A DNA stretch of 64,000 bases from Acinetobacter radioresistens DSM 6976 = NBRC 102413 = CIP 103788 (lineage in GTDB: Bacteria; Pseudomonadota; Gammaproteobacteria; Pseudomonadales; Moraxellaceae). Shown piece by piece: positions 37,996 to 46,137 of the stretch; the first letter of the stretch is position 1; each line of letters starts with the position of its first letter. The notes under the pieces were generated by a model. The model did no database searches, was not told the DNA's origin, and saw nothing but the letters and a program-made list of their open reading frames with translations. The stretch is taken from NCBI RefSeq assembly GCF_006757745.1, contig NZ_AP019740.1, forward strand, positions 2,232,001 through 2,296,000. Reading direction: 5' to 3'. The position numbers and the translations under genes were made by a program.

Positions 37996-40272
37996 TTAAA
38001 GCTTGAGTTTGAGTTTTCCTTTTCCTCGTGAACAGCAACTGATTACTGATTTCATTCCGTCACGCTCGGCTCGGGTCAATACCTTGTCGCGATGATCAAT
38101 TTCACCTTCTTCAACCGGAAGCTGGCAGCTTCCACATAAACCCTCGGTACAGTCAAAGCTGACATCAATTCCTTTGTCCAGCAAACAGTCCAATAAGGTC
38201 TGGTCCCGGGCTACTGTCAGTGTTAAACCGCTATCCAGTAGTTCAACTTCAAAGTCGGTATCATTTTCATATAAAAAGAGGTTCTTCCCTGAACCAAAAT
38301 GCTCGACCGTGAGCTGAACCTGTGACAAGTCTTCGGTATAGTTGGTCAAGGTATCAAGTAATGCTTCCGGACCACAGGCGCATACCTGTGTACCGGCAGG
38401 CAACGCTGACAAGAGCTGTTGCAGATTTATCCGTTTACCTTCAGAAGAAATGTAGAGTTCGGCAGCACTACCATGTGCAGCAACTTCCTTAAGTAATGCC
38501 ATACTAGCCCGCTGGCGTGAAAGATAAATTAGCCGGTAAGGGCGCCCCTGTTCACGTAAGCTGTTGGCCATGCTCAGAATAGGAGTAATACCTATCCCCC
38601 CCGCGATCAGCACATACTGGCTCGCCTGTAAATTTAATTTAAAAAAGTTTTTGGGTCCCTTAATGTAGATCTGTTCTCCTGCTTTTAAATACTGATGAAT
38701 CCATTGTGAACCACCCCGGCTTTCTGGCTCTCTCTTTACAGCAATCGTATAAAATTGATCAGTCACTAAACCGCATAGAGAGTACTTACGGCTCAGGCCA
38801 TTAGGCAATACCAGTTCAATATGTGAACCGGCACTCCAGCGTGGTAATTCTTCACCGTGTATAGCAGCCAGCTCAATACGTATAATATCTTCTGCTTCAG
38901 GATAAACTGCCTGAACACGTACCGGGCGGGTCATGGCTTTAAGATCAGGCGCTCCAATAGGAAAAGTGGTAATTTGTCTGGCAGTTTGTTCTGGCTGGGC
39001 ATGCCACTCAGTCCACAAGGCCTCTGGTCCTCTGAACGAGGTATTGGCCAGATAGGTAAATTCCTGCTCGCAGAGTTTCAGGTCTGGTATACGGCGTGAC
39101 AGTTCTTCAATGAAAATACACATTTCCATACGGCCGATATTCTTACCCATACACTGGTGTGCACCGTAACCGAATGTCAGATGTTCAATAGCATTATCAC
39201 GATAAATATCCAGCTCATCGGCATTTTCAAAATGAAGTTCATCATGGTTAGCAGAAGCCGACACCAAAAACAATTTATCGCCTTTCTTAAACTTGACTCC
39301 ACTGACTTCACTCTCGGTAGTGACCTGTCTGCGCCAAGCCACTACAGAACCTGAATGCCGTAAACACTCCTCGACTGCACCCGGAATCAGCTGCGGGTTA
39401 TCACAGATTTTTTTCCACACTTTCCGGTCAGCTAAAAGTAGTTTTAATGCATTGGCAGAGGCTAGTGCGGTAGTTTCATGGGCGGCCACCATAATAGCCA
39501 TCATCATTGAATGCAGATAATTGTCTGTCACCACCTCTGGCATTACACGATTTTTAGCAATCATGTCATACATCCAGCCTTTACCTTCTGGATTATTTTT
39601 CATTTTCTCCAGCACACGGCCAGAGTACTCCCAGAATTGTCCTACTCCCTCGGCAACCTCCAACTGCTGTTCTAATGTTGGTCTTCCCCAGGTATTAACG
39701 GTATGAGCAACTGCAAATTTACGTAGTTCCTGCATGTCATCTTCAGGTACGCCCAAAAAGTGTAACGCTACCATTAAGGGTATTTCCCAGAGCATTTCCT
39801 GTACCAGATCTGCCCGTCCCTTATAAATAAATCCGTCGACTTTCTTCCTGACCAGTTCTCTAACGAAATGTTGGTGCTCTTCCAGATTCTGTGGTGTAAA
39901 AGCATCCATTAAAGCACGACGCCGTTCCATGTGAACCGGTTCATCTTCATTTACCAGTGTACGGTTCATACCATAATTATATTTTTCAAGAATTTTTAAT
40001 GCTTCAGGGCAAGAAGGCGTCAGTTTCTCGAGTGCATTACAGGCAGAAAAGGTAATAGGATCACGAAAAATTGCTTTGACATCTTCATAACGGGTCACAA
40101 TCCAGTAACCCATCGCTTCAGAGAAAAAAATCGGGAGCTGTGCACGAAATTCCTTCAGAGCCAATGCAGGGTCTTGCTGATATGGCACTGCAAACATGTC
40201 AAAGTTTTTACCCTTCTGTTGTAACTCGGCATGAAAAGGGCATTGCCCATGCATAGGTACTTTTACGTTCAT
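37996..40272 (-). CDS. Self-sufficient cytochrome P450-reductase fusion (CYP116B type)
   Basis: This 758-residue fusion monooxygenase needs no separate redox partner. The P450 domain (about 1-430) has the I-helix AAHETT (263-268), the ExxR pair Glu302/Arg305 and the heme loop FGYGAHQCMG with ligand Cys374. The reductase (about 445-758) is of the phthalate-dioxygenase-reductase type, with the FMN motif RKYSL (495-499), the NADH motif GGIGITP (558-564), and a C-terminal [2Fe-2S] ferredoxin with Cys708, Cys713, Cys716 and a fourth near 746. This order defines class VII P450s (CYP116B). CYP116B5 of A. radioresistens is the expected match. Family members hydroxylate aromatics and alkanes and dealkylate ethers. 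AGGAAG precedes the start. Confidence 0.93.
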   Translation of the reverse strand: MNVKVPMHGQCPFHAELQQKGKNFDMFAVPYQQDPALALKEFRAQLPIFFSEAMGYWIVTRYEDVKAIFRDPITFSACNALEKLTPSCPEALKILEKYNYGMNRTLVNEDEPVHMERRRALMDAFTPQNLEEHQHFVRELVRKKVDGFIYKGRADLVQEMLWEIPLMVALHFLGVPEDDMQELRKFAVAHTVNTWGRPTLEQQLEVAEGVGQFWEYSGRVLEKMKNNPEGKGWMYDMIAKNRVMPEVVTDNYLHSMMMAIMVAAHETTALASANALKLLLADRKVWKKICDNPQLIPGAVEECLRHSGSVVAWRRQVTTESEVSGVKFKKGDKLFLVSASANHDELHFENADELDIYRDNAIEHLTFGYGAHQCMGKNIGRMEMCIFIEELSRRIPDLKLCEQEFTYLANTSFRGPEALWTEWHAQPEQTARQITTFPIGAPDLKAMTRPVRVQAVYPEAEDIIRIELAAIHGEELPRWSAGSHIELVLPNGLSRKYSLCGLVTDQFYTIAVKREPESRGGSQWIHQYLKAGEQIYIKGPKNFFKLNLQASQYVLIAGGIGITPILSMANSLREQGRPYRLIYLSRQRASMALLKEVAAHGSAAELYISSEGKRINLQQLLSALPAGTQVCACGPEALLDTLTNYTEDLSQVQLTVEHFGSGKNLFLYENDTDFEVELLDSGLTLTVARDQTLLDCLLDKGIDVSFDCTEGLCGSCQLPVEEGEIDHRDKVLTRAERDGMKSVISCCSRGKGKLKLKL

Positions 40273-40283
40273 CCTGAACTTCC

Positions 40284-40310
40284 TGTTCTATTATCGTACA
40301 TTATGTTCTA
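40284..40310. promoter_or_regulatory. Direct repeat TGTTCTA x2, candidate IclR operator
   Basis: TGTTCTA occurs at 40284-40290 and again at 40304-40310, 20 bp apart, which is two helical turns. The following bases are also similar (TTAT and ATAT). The pair lies just upstream of the P450 ribosome-binding site. A bound regulator would block transcription from the promoter at 40321-40350. Inference from sequence and position. Confidence 0.4.
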
Positions 40311-40320
40311 ATATAGTAAA

Positions 40321-40350
40321 AGAATAAATAATGAGCAGACATGTTGTCAA
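40321..40350 (-). promoter_or_regulatory. Candidate sigma-70 promoter of the P450 operon
   Basis: On the minus strand a perfect -35 TTGACA (40350-40345) is followed after 18 bp by TATTCT (40326-40321, 4 of 6 matches to TATAAT). It sits about 50 bp upstream of the P450 start. Confidence 0.45.
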
Positions 40351-40431
40351 TTGGCTAAAATGTCTTTTTGCAATTGTTTACTATTTAAGACAGACCCAAA
40401 TCCGGGTTGACCAAGCGGAGTAGAAAAAGAA

Positions 40432-41073
40432 TTGGAGACCTTACAGACGCTGGAACGGGGCATTCATGCATTAGAACTGATTGCCAGACATCAAGGCCAG
40501 TTGACCGTAGCGCAGCTGGCTGAACTATTAGAGATTAACCGGACTATTGCCTACCGTATTACCCGGACCTTAACTCATTTAGGTTATATTAAAACCAATG
40601 AAAATCTGGGGCTGGAGCTCAGCAGCAAGATCCAGGATTTATATCACTGCTATGAAATGACGATTCCCTCTAATAGCCAGCAGATTCTGAATAGTCTGTC
40701 TAATCGGACTCAAGCCAGCGCTTCGCTAGTAATTGCTGAAGGATCAGACTGTGTAGTAGTTAAAACTGCATCGACTGGTTCCTCTTATTTACGTATTAAT
40801 TATCAGCTGGGTTCACGGCATCCGATTGGTACAGCTGCAGCTGGTATTGCAATTGCTACCACCTATCCGTCTCAACCGGAGGAAAAAGAAGAAATCAAGC
40901 TAGCCCGCCAGCTTGGTTATGGTTATTCTGAAGGTCGGCTGCAATCTGGAGCCGTAGGCCTGTTTATGCCAATTCCAGAGCGGCATATGGCTATTGGAAT
41001 TGTCAGTATTGGAGAAGTTAATAAAGAAGCCGTTTTAGAGGCCTTAAATGATGCGGTACGGGCTTTAAACTAA
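40432..41073 (+). CDS. IclR-family transcriptional regulator of the P450 locus
   Basis: This 213-residue regulator has a winged helix-turn-helix at about residues 1-60 (TVAQLAELLEINRTIAYRITRTLTHLGYI) and an IclR effector-binding domain after it. The frame is closed upstream by a stop at 40408, and no ATG or GTG lies between, so translation must start at the TTG at 40432, with a GGAG box about 12 bases before. It is shorter than the usual 250 residues, mainly in the effector-domain end. It is divergent from the P450 operon across a 159-bp spacer, so it probably controls it in response to the pathway substrate. Confidence 0.85.
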   Translation: METLQTLERGIHALELIARHQGQLTVAQLAELLEINRTIAYRITRTLTHLGYIKTNENLGLELSSKIQDLYHCYEMTIPSNSQQILNSLSNRTQASASLVIAEGSDCVVVKTASTGSSYLRINYQLGSRHPIGTAAAGIAIATTYPSQPEEKEEIKLARQLGYGYSEGRLQSGAVGLFMPIPERHMAIGIVSIGEVNKEAVLEALNDAVRALN

Positions 41074-41349
41074 GCCCCCCTGTTCAAGCATAGTATTATC
41101 TTTATTTATTTTACCCAGAAGCTGGCTTAAAGAATATTTTAATAATTTTCGTTAGCAGGCTAAAGTTAAAAATAAAGATGCTATGCTCACAGTGTTCGAC
41201 TTAATAGAAAAGTAAACTAAAATTACTCTTGGCCCATGGAGTTGGCATATAAAATTTTGTTAACAATGCTTTAAAAAAGATTGATTAATCATCTAATTAA
41301 CATTTTATTACAATCAGTTAAATTTAATATATTTTATGGAATTCAATGC

Positions 41350-42618
41350 ATGGAAGCACATTCAGGTTTAAGTGCGCAGGATAAACGTACCCTGGGATTA
41401 TCATCCTTGGGAGGCGCACTCGAATTTTATGATTTTGTCATTTATGTTTTTTACGCCAAAATTATTTCAGAGCTATTCTTTCCAAGTGGCCTGAGTCCTT
41501 TTTGGGCTATGCTGAATACTTATGGAATTTTTGCAGCCGGTTATTTTTTCAGGCCCTTAGGGGGCGTAGTTATGGCTCATTTTGGCGATCTGGTAGGACG
41601 CAAACGTCTCTTTAGTTTATCTATCTTGCTGATGGCATTGCCAACTTTAGTCATTGGCCTGATGCCTATTTTTGAAAGTATTGGCTATGCTGCCCCTTTA
41701 TTATTACTTCTAATGCGGGTAGTACAAGGTATTGCAATTGGTGGAGAAATACCGGCTGCCTGGACTTTTGTATCAGAACATGTGCCTGAGAAAAAGATTG
41801 GCTTTGCTAATGGCCTGTTAACCGCCGGACTTTCACTGGGAATTCTACTTGGTGCCCTGATGTCACTATTTATTTCCCTTAAATTTAGTGAAGCGCAGAT
41901 TCATGACTGGGCATGGCGCATTCCATTTATTATTGGTGGTGTATTTGGACTGGTTGCTTTATATCTGCGGTCTTACTTGAAAGAGACACCCATTTTTAAA
42001 GCCATGCAGGCACGTAAAGAACTGTCTAAAGAGTTACCGGTCAAGCAGGTACTCGCTCGCCACAAAACAGCAGTTGTTATTGGCATGATGTTTACCTGGT
42101 TTTTAACTGGTTGTGTAGTGGTACTGATTTTAGCAATGCCTAACTTGCTTACCGGCGCTTTCGGTATTGAACGCTCAGATGCCTTTACCATGCAAAGTGC
42201 TGCTATTATCATGCAGATGGCAGGCTGTATTCTGGCGGGACTTTTGGCTGACCGTTTTGGTGCCGGAAAAGTTATTCTGATCGGTTCATTCTGCGTCGCT
42301 GCGATTGCAGGAATTTTTTATACCAGTCTGGGTCATGTGTCACAGTCAACCATTTTTATATTGTATATGCTGCTCGGACTGTTCTCAGGTACGGTCGGTA
42401 TGGTGTCTTACAGTATGGTCAGAATGTTCCCTGCCCAGATTCGTTTTTCGGGAATTTCATTTTCTTATAATGTCGCTTATGCAATTGCAGGTGGCCTGAC
42501 CCTGCCACTGGTACAGTGGCTGAGCCTCTACAGTAAAATTGGTGCAATGTACTATATTTGGGTGGTATGTCTGGTGGCATTTTTTACTGCCATAATTTAC
42601 AGATCAAAATTTGAATAA
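41350..42618 (+). CDS. Second MHS-family transporter near the P450 locus
   Basis: This 12-helix MFS symporter has 422 residues from the ATG at 41350. The upstream part of the frame is AT-rich non-coding sequence. Hallmarks are GALEFYDFVIYVFYAK, GDLVGRKRLF and VVQGIAIGGEIPAAWTFVSEH, which place it in the metabolite:H+ symporter branch. It differs clearly from the transporter at 36560 and is not a recent duplicate. It follows the IclR gene by about 275 bp on the same strand. It may import another intermediate of the same pathway, or be unrelated. Confidence 0.82.
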   Translation: MEAHSGLSAQDKRTLGLSSLGGALEFYDFVIYVFYAKIISELFFPSGLSPFWAMLNTYGIFAAGYFFRPLGGVVMAHFGDLVGRKRLFSLSILLMALPTLVIGLMPIFESIGYAAPLLLLLMRVVQGIAIGGEIPAAWTFVSEHVPEKKIGFANGLLTAGLSLGILLGALMSLFISLKFSEAQIHDWAWRIPFIIGGVFGLVALYLRSYLKETPIFKAMQARKELSKELPVKQVLARHKTAVVIGMMFTWFLTGCVVVLILAMPNLLTGAFGIERSDAFTMQSAAIIMQMAGCILAGLLADRFGAGKVILIGSFCVAAIAGIFYTSLGHVSQSTIFILYMLLGLFSGTVGMVSYSMVRMFPAQIRFSGISFSYNVAYAIAGGLTLPLVQWLSLYSKIGAMYYIWVVCLVAFFTAIIYRSKFE

Positions 42619-42623
42619 GTCTG

Positions 42624-42663
42624 TTGTCCCTCATTCTTTTTAAGTTAAATGAATGAGGGACAA
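42624..42663. terminator. Long hairpin between the second MHS transporter and DUF2505 genes
   Basis: A perfect 13-bp stem TTGTCCCTCATTC and its complement encloses a 14-nt loop between convergent genes. There is no strong T run, so termination is likely but not certain. Confidence 0.6.
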
Positions 42664-42669
42664 GCACCC

Positions 42670-43167
42670 CTAGGCCTGCAAGTTCTTTCTGAGCTCATCT
42701 TCTACAATTTCTATTTCGATATCGCTAAACTTGCGGATTTCACCTTCAGCATGTTTCTCCAGCATTCCACCGATTAATGGCACTTTTACTTTGACCTGCC
42801 AGTCCAGTTTTATATGAATCTGCTGGTCATCACCAGTTACACTACGGTCACAACTTGCCTCCAGTGGCAGGTTGGCGCCAAGTGCCACTGTCGAGGTTAG
42901 TGCTTCAAGATTGGTAATATCTGTACGTCTCAGACGAAAAGCATCTTTTAATAATTTTTTGGCAATGTCTGGAATATTGACATCCAGATTATAAGCACGC
43001 TTGAGTGTATAAATCCCCTGATCAATCCTGGATTCCAGAATTTCCAGCTTATCCCCCGGAATACGTCTACAGACTTTTTCATGCAGTGAAGTATCGGCAC
43101 TCAGCCGTTTAAAATCACTCAGAGAAACACCTGGAATAGTGGCATAAACAGTAAAACGATGTGCCAT
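42670..43167 (-). CDS. DUF2505-like protein
   Basis: This 165-residue soluble protein looks like the DUF2505 family, which has a START/SRPBCC-like fold suggested by alternating strands (HIKLDWQVKVKVPLIGGMLEKHAEGEI) and a long final helix. Its function is unknown, and binding of a small hydrophobic ligand is the usual guess for that fold. It has no signal peptide. It is probably transcribed alone from a promoter within the repeated element at 43221-43270. Confidence 0.65.
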   Translation of the reverse strand: MAHRFTVYATIPGVSLSDFKRLSADTSLHEKVCRRIPGDKLEILESRIDQGIYTLKRAYNLDVNIPDIAKKLLKDAFRLRRTDITNLEALTSTVALGANLPLEASCDRSVTGDDQQIHIKLDWQVKVKVPLIGGMLEKHAEGEIRKFSDIEIEIVEDELRKNLQA

Positions 43168-43220
43168 GATTTAATCCTTTCTTTTTTATTGTAGACTCTG
43201 TCGCAAAGTGATCCATTCAA

Positions 43221-43270
43221 ATTGCGCTGTTAAACCCTTTTAATTATTAAACAGGGTTAAAACATTATAA
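43221..43270. repeat. Repeated AT-rich element, copy 1
   Basis: The element starts ATTGCGCTGTTAAA and ends AACATTATAA, with CTGTTAAA and TTAAACAG as near-inverted arms. A very similar set recurs at 43671-43730. It lies upstream of the DUF2505 gene. ATTATAAT inside it is a palindrome that can serve as a -10 box on either strand. Confidence 0.45.
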
Positions 43271-43311
43271 TGGTTCAATTAAATCCTGATTCTTCAGATC
43301 TGTCATTGACT

Positions 43312-43599
43312 TTAATAATACTGATCTTTCCGACTGATGCCAGAACATACTGTATTTTGTCCGGTACAGGTCATATTTAAAGTATATTGCCGATATTCAA
43401 TTATGGCATAAAATTCTTCGGCTCCATCGTCAAGCCCGCTTGCAAACCAGACCGTACCTTTAGGAAACTCTGCCAGCCATACTGCCTTGTAAAAATCAGA
43501 AATTGAATCAAATTGCAGATAACGCTCAGGCTCATTCATGATTTTCTCTGCAACCCGAAAAAATTGCTGTTCCTGAGTTTGAATAAAATCAATCAACAT
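43312..43599 (-). CDS. Hypothetical small protein
   Basis: This 95-residue soluble protein of no family I recognise starts with an ATG at 43599. It is acidic and aromatic-rich in its first two thirds and has two cysteines near the end (MTCTGQNTVC). It has no signal peptide. It lies between two copies of the repeated AT-rich element and on the same strand as the DUF2505 gene. Confidence 0.5.
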   Translation of the reverse strand: MLIDFIQTQEQQFFRVAEKIMNEPERYLQFDSISDFYKAVWLAEFPKGTVWFASGLDDGAEEFYAIIEYRQYTLNMTCTGQNTVCSGISRKDQYY

Positions 43600-43670
43600 A
43601 TTACTTCTACTTACGACATTAAATGAGTCTGGTACTCATTATATAAACCTTCTTTAAGCTAGACTGCATA

Positions 43671-43730
43671 ATTGTGCTGTTAAAATGATTTAACAGGTGA
43701 AGTTTAAAAAGAAGTTATATAACATTATAA
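43671..43730. repeat. Repeated AT-rich element, copy 2, with a perfect palindrome
   Basis: ATTGTGCTGTTAAA begins the element and AACATTATAA ends it, as in copy 1. Inside is a perfect 8-4-8 inverted repeat CTGTTAAA-ATGA-TTTAACAG (43677-43696). It lies between the divergent hypothetical gene and the nlpE-like gene and may be their shared operator. Confidence 0.5.
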
Positions 43731-43757
43731 CAATTTAATACTTCTTTCCGGTAAGCC

Positions 43758-44222
43758 ATGAAAAAAGCACTTCTGACCTCTTTTGTTGCAGCAAGTATTT
43801 CTTTTGGCTGTTCCAACCAGACGACTGAACCTGAACAGAAGACCTCTGCGGTTAAAACCGACCAAGGCCAGACAAGCGATCCCAAACTGCAAGCCTGGGT
43901 TGGGAAATATGAAGGAATAATCCCCTGCGCTACTTGTATTTCACGTTGTGAAGGCTGTGACAGTATGGGCGTAGACCTTGAACTGCATCCTGATATGAGT
44001 TTTAAACTGGTGCGCACCAGCTATAGCACTCAAAGTGCTGCCGAGGTCTACACCGGATATTTTGAATTTTTAGATGGTGATAAACTTAAAATTCAGCTAA
44101 ATGAAGTAAAAGACCGTAATATTCTGGTATAGGGGGCAGATTATACCGAAATTATAGATACTAAATCCGGCCAGCCCTATGCAGCTTATCCAGATTTTCA
44201 GCTGGAAAAGATTAGCAGCTAG
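43758..44222 (+). pseudogene. NlpE-like copper-response lipoprotein, interrupted by an in-frame TAG
   Basis: The first 124 codons (43758-44129) encode an export signal with an imperfect lipobox (FGC), then an NlpE-type domain with the CxxC-like segment IIPCATC. A TAG at 44130-44132 interrupts the frame. The same frame continues for 29 more sense codons (ending YPDFQLEKISS) to a second TAG at 44220-44222, and this tail looks like the missing end of an NlpE domain. The region after PCATC holds an extra CEGC, as if a short duplication occurred. NlpE signals surface and copper stress through Cpx in enterobacteria. Either a nonsense mutation or a sequencing error explains the stop. Confidence 0.7.
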
Positions 44223-44248
44223 ACAAGAGTTTAACAGTCAAACAGTAC

Positions 44249-44821
44249 TTAGCTGGCTTGTAGCTGTTTTTGTTCAATCTGTTTCCATTGCCACCAGCCA
44301 AATAAAGCCAGCCCGACAAATCCTGCATATAAACCTGCTGTCAGCAGCAAATCTTTATAGATGAACATTCCGACATAAATAATATCAATCCACACCCAGA
44401 GCATCCAGGTAGCAATATATCTACGACTGGTCCAGTATGTAGCAAGCAAACTAAAGGCAGCCAGCTGCGCATCTAGCAATGGAACAGCAGCATCTGTCCA
44501 GTATTTTAAAGTCAGTCCGAGTAGCAGCCCTAAAACTGCTGAGAGTAAAAGCTGTAATATTACCAGCTGCCTGGCAATAGAAATGATCTTGATTTCATGA
44601 CTCTGCTGATGATCTGTCCACCAATGGTACAAACCATAAAAATTCATAATTATAAATATTCCCTGTAAAAGGGTTTCTCCGTACAGCTTAAATTCAAAAA
44701 ACAAGTAAGCATATAAGGCACATGCCACAATATTAAAGCCCCAACAGAGTATATTTCGCTGAATGGTAAGAGCTACTCCTATCACACTCATCAGAACAGC
44801 AAAGATTTCTAAGGGGGTCAT
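44249..44821 (-). CDS. pnuC: Nicotinamide riboside transporter PnuC
   Basis: This 190-residue seven-helix PnuC protein brings nicotinamide riboside across the inner membrane for NAD salvage. The recognisable blocks are LFFEFKLYGETLLQGIFIIMNFYGLYHWW and ATWMLWVWIDIIYVGMFIYKDLLLTAGLYAGFVGLALFGWWQW, the conserved tryptophan-rich helices of the family. The gene is alone, with no nadR-like gene beside it, so its kinase partner must lie elsewhere. It is convergent with the nlpE remnant, with only 26 bp between them. Confidence 0.92.
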   Translation of the reverse strand: MTPLEIFAVLMSVIGVALTIQRNILCWGFNIVACALYAYLFFEFKLYGETLLQGIFIIMNFYGLYHWWTDHQQSHEIKIISIARQLVILQLLLSAVLGLLLGLTLKYWTDAAVPLLDAQLAAFSLLATYWTSRRYIATWMLWVWIDIIYVGMFIYKDLLLTAGLYAGFVGLALFGWWQWKQIEQKQLQAS

Positions 44822-44901
44822 GGTATTTTTCCTATAGGAAAAGGACTATTTTTATTTAACACGGTAAAATCCGCAAATCATCTGTTTAAGCACAACCAAA
44901 T

Positions 44902-44925
44902 AAAAAGCCCGCTACCGGGCTTTTT
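44902..44925 (-). terminator. Rho-independent terminator of the FKBP gene
   Basis: A 10-bp stem AAAAAGCCCG/CGGGCTTTTT with a 4-nt loop lies 22 nt past the FKBP stop. Confidence 0.9.
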
Positions 44926-44946
44926 AAAAGCTCTTAAAGACCGCAG

Positions 44947-45288
44947 TTATTCATCACGGGTTTTCACATCAAATAATTCAATTTCGAATATCAGGTTCGA
45001 ATTAGCCGGAATAATTTTGCCCATTTTTCGCTCTCCATAGGCTAAATGTGCGGGAACCAGCAATTTACGTTTTCCACCTACCTTCATACCCATAATACCT
45101 TGATCCCAGCCTTTAATGACTCGGCCCGTACCAATCACACATTCAAAGTAATTACCACGATCAATCGATGAGTCAAATTTTGTTCCGTCTTCCAGCCAGC
45201 CAGTATAATGGGTGGTAATCAGTGCGCCTTTTACTGCTTCCTTACCAGAGCCCACTTTCAAATCTATAATTTCCAGTTCATTGGACAT
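44947..45288 (-). CDS. FKBP-type peptidyl-prolyl isomerase
   Basis: This single-domain FKBP has 113 residues with no signal peptide, so it is a cytoplasmic prolyl isomerase. The fold markers THYTGWLEDGTKFDSS, GTGRVIKGWDQGIMGMKVGGKRKLLVP and AHLAYGER are intact and line the active site. It is monocistronic. Confidence 0.94.
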   Translation of the reverse strand: MSNELEIIDLKVGSGKEAVKGALITTHYTGWLEDGTKFDSSIDRGNYFECVIGTGRVIKGWDQGIMGMKVGGKRKLLVPAHLAYGERKMGKIIPANSNLIFEIELFDVKTRDE

Positions 45289-45411
45289 TTAATACACTCT
45301 AAATCGTCATATTGCATTTATTATAACTGAAACTTGGTCAGTCTTTTTCCGAGTTCATGCTTTTTGAAGACAAGTTGGAATTCAGAATATTTTGAAAGGC
45401 TAGAATTTTAT

Positions 45412-46035
45412 CTAGAAACTTAAACGTTTAATCCGCGGGTCCTGACTCAGTTCTTCAACCAATAAATTATGTCGCTGGCGTTTACCACTTATATTCCAGT
45501 GCAAAATAATTTCATCGGACTTTAGAACCTGCAATACATGCTTGGCCTTCAAGCCATACTGCTTAAAGAGCTGCTCATAATAATGTGATAATCCCTGCTC
45601 ATAATGACAAATCATTTTATAGTCACGGATTAAATTGAATTCTTCTACCAGTTTTTCAAGGTAGGTTAACAGGCTTAAGATCACCAGTACCAGTATGGTG
45701 CCATACAGGCCTAAAGCAATATAGCCTGCGCCAATTGCCATGCCTAAAGCCGCGACCATCCAGATAGTGGTCGCGGTAGTAATACCCGAAATACGGTTTT
45801 CATCTTTAAAAATAACGCCAGCACAGAGAAAACCCAGTCCAGTCAAAATATTTGCAGCAATACGGTCATCACTAACCTCCCCAATTTGCCGAGACAATAT
45901 GGTAAACAGGCAGGAAGCCATACTGACCATAATCATAGTACGTAGGCCGGCGGTCTTATTTTTATATTCCCGTTCCAGCCCGATGACTGCGCCTATTGCT
46001 GCGGCACATAACAAATAATAGAGTTCACTGTCCAT
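45412..46035 (-). CDS. MgtC/SapB-family inner-membrane protein
   Basis: This 207-residue protein has four to five N-terminal helices and a soluble C-terminal tail of about 75 residues. The family motifs GAVIGLEREYKNKTAGLRT, GLGFLCAGVIFKDEN and GITTATTIW are complete. MgtC proteins inhibit the F-type ATP synthase or help at low magnesium in some pathogens, but many family members have unknown roles. No magnesium transporter is adjacent. Confidence 0.9.
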   Translation of the reverse strand: MDSELYYLLCAAAIGAVIGLEREYKNKTAGLRTMIMVSMASCLFTILSRQIGEVSDDRIAANILTGLGFLCAGVIFKDENRISGITTATTIWMVAALGMAIGAGYIALGLYGTILVLVILSLLTYLEKLVEEFNLIRDYKMICHYEQGLSHYYEQLFKQYGLKAKHVLQVLKSDEIILHWNISGKRQRHNLLVEELSQDPRIKRLSF

Positions 46036-46137
46036 AGCGCGAAGAATCTTGCTTTTATATTAAACATGATCTAAACAACAGGTCCTGAATGAGGCAAGCC
46101 TTTTTAATAAATTTCCATCATGAATAAAACACTTCTA

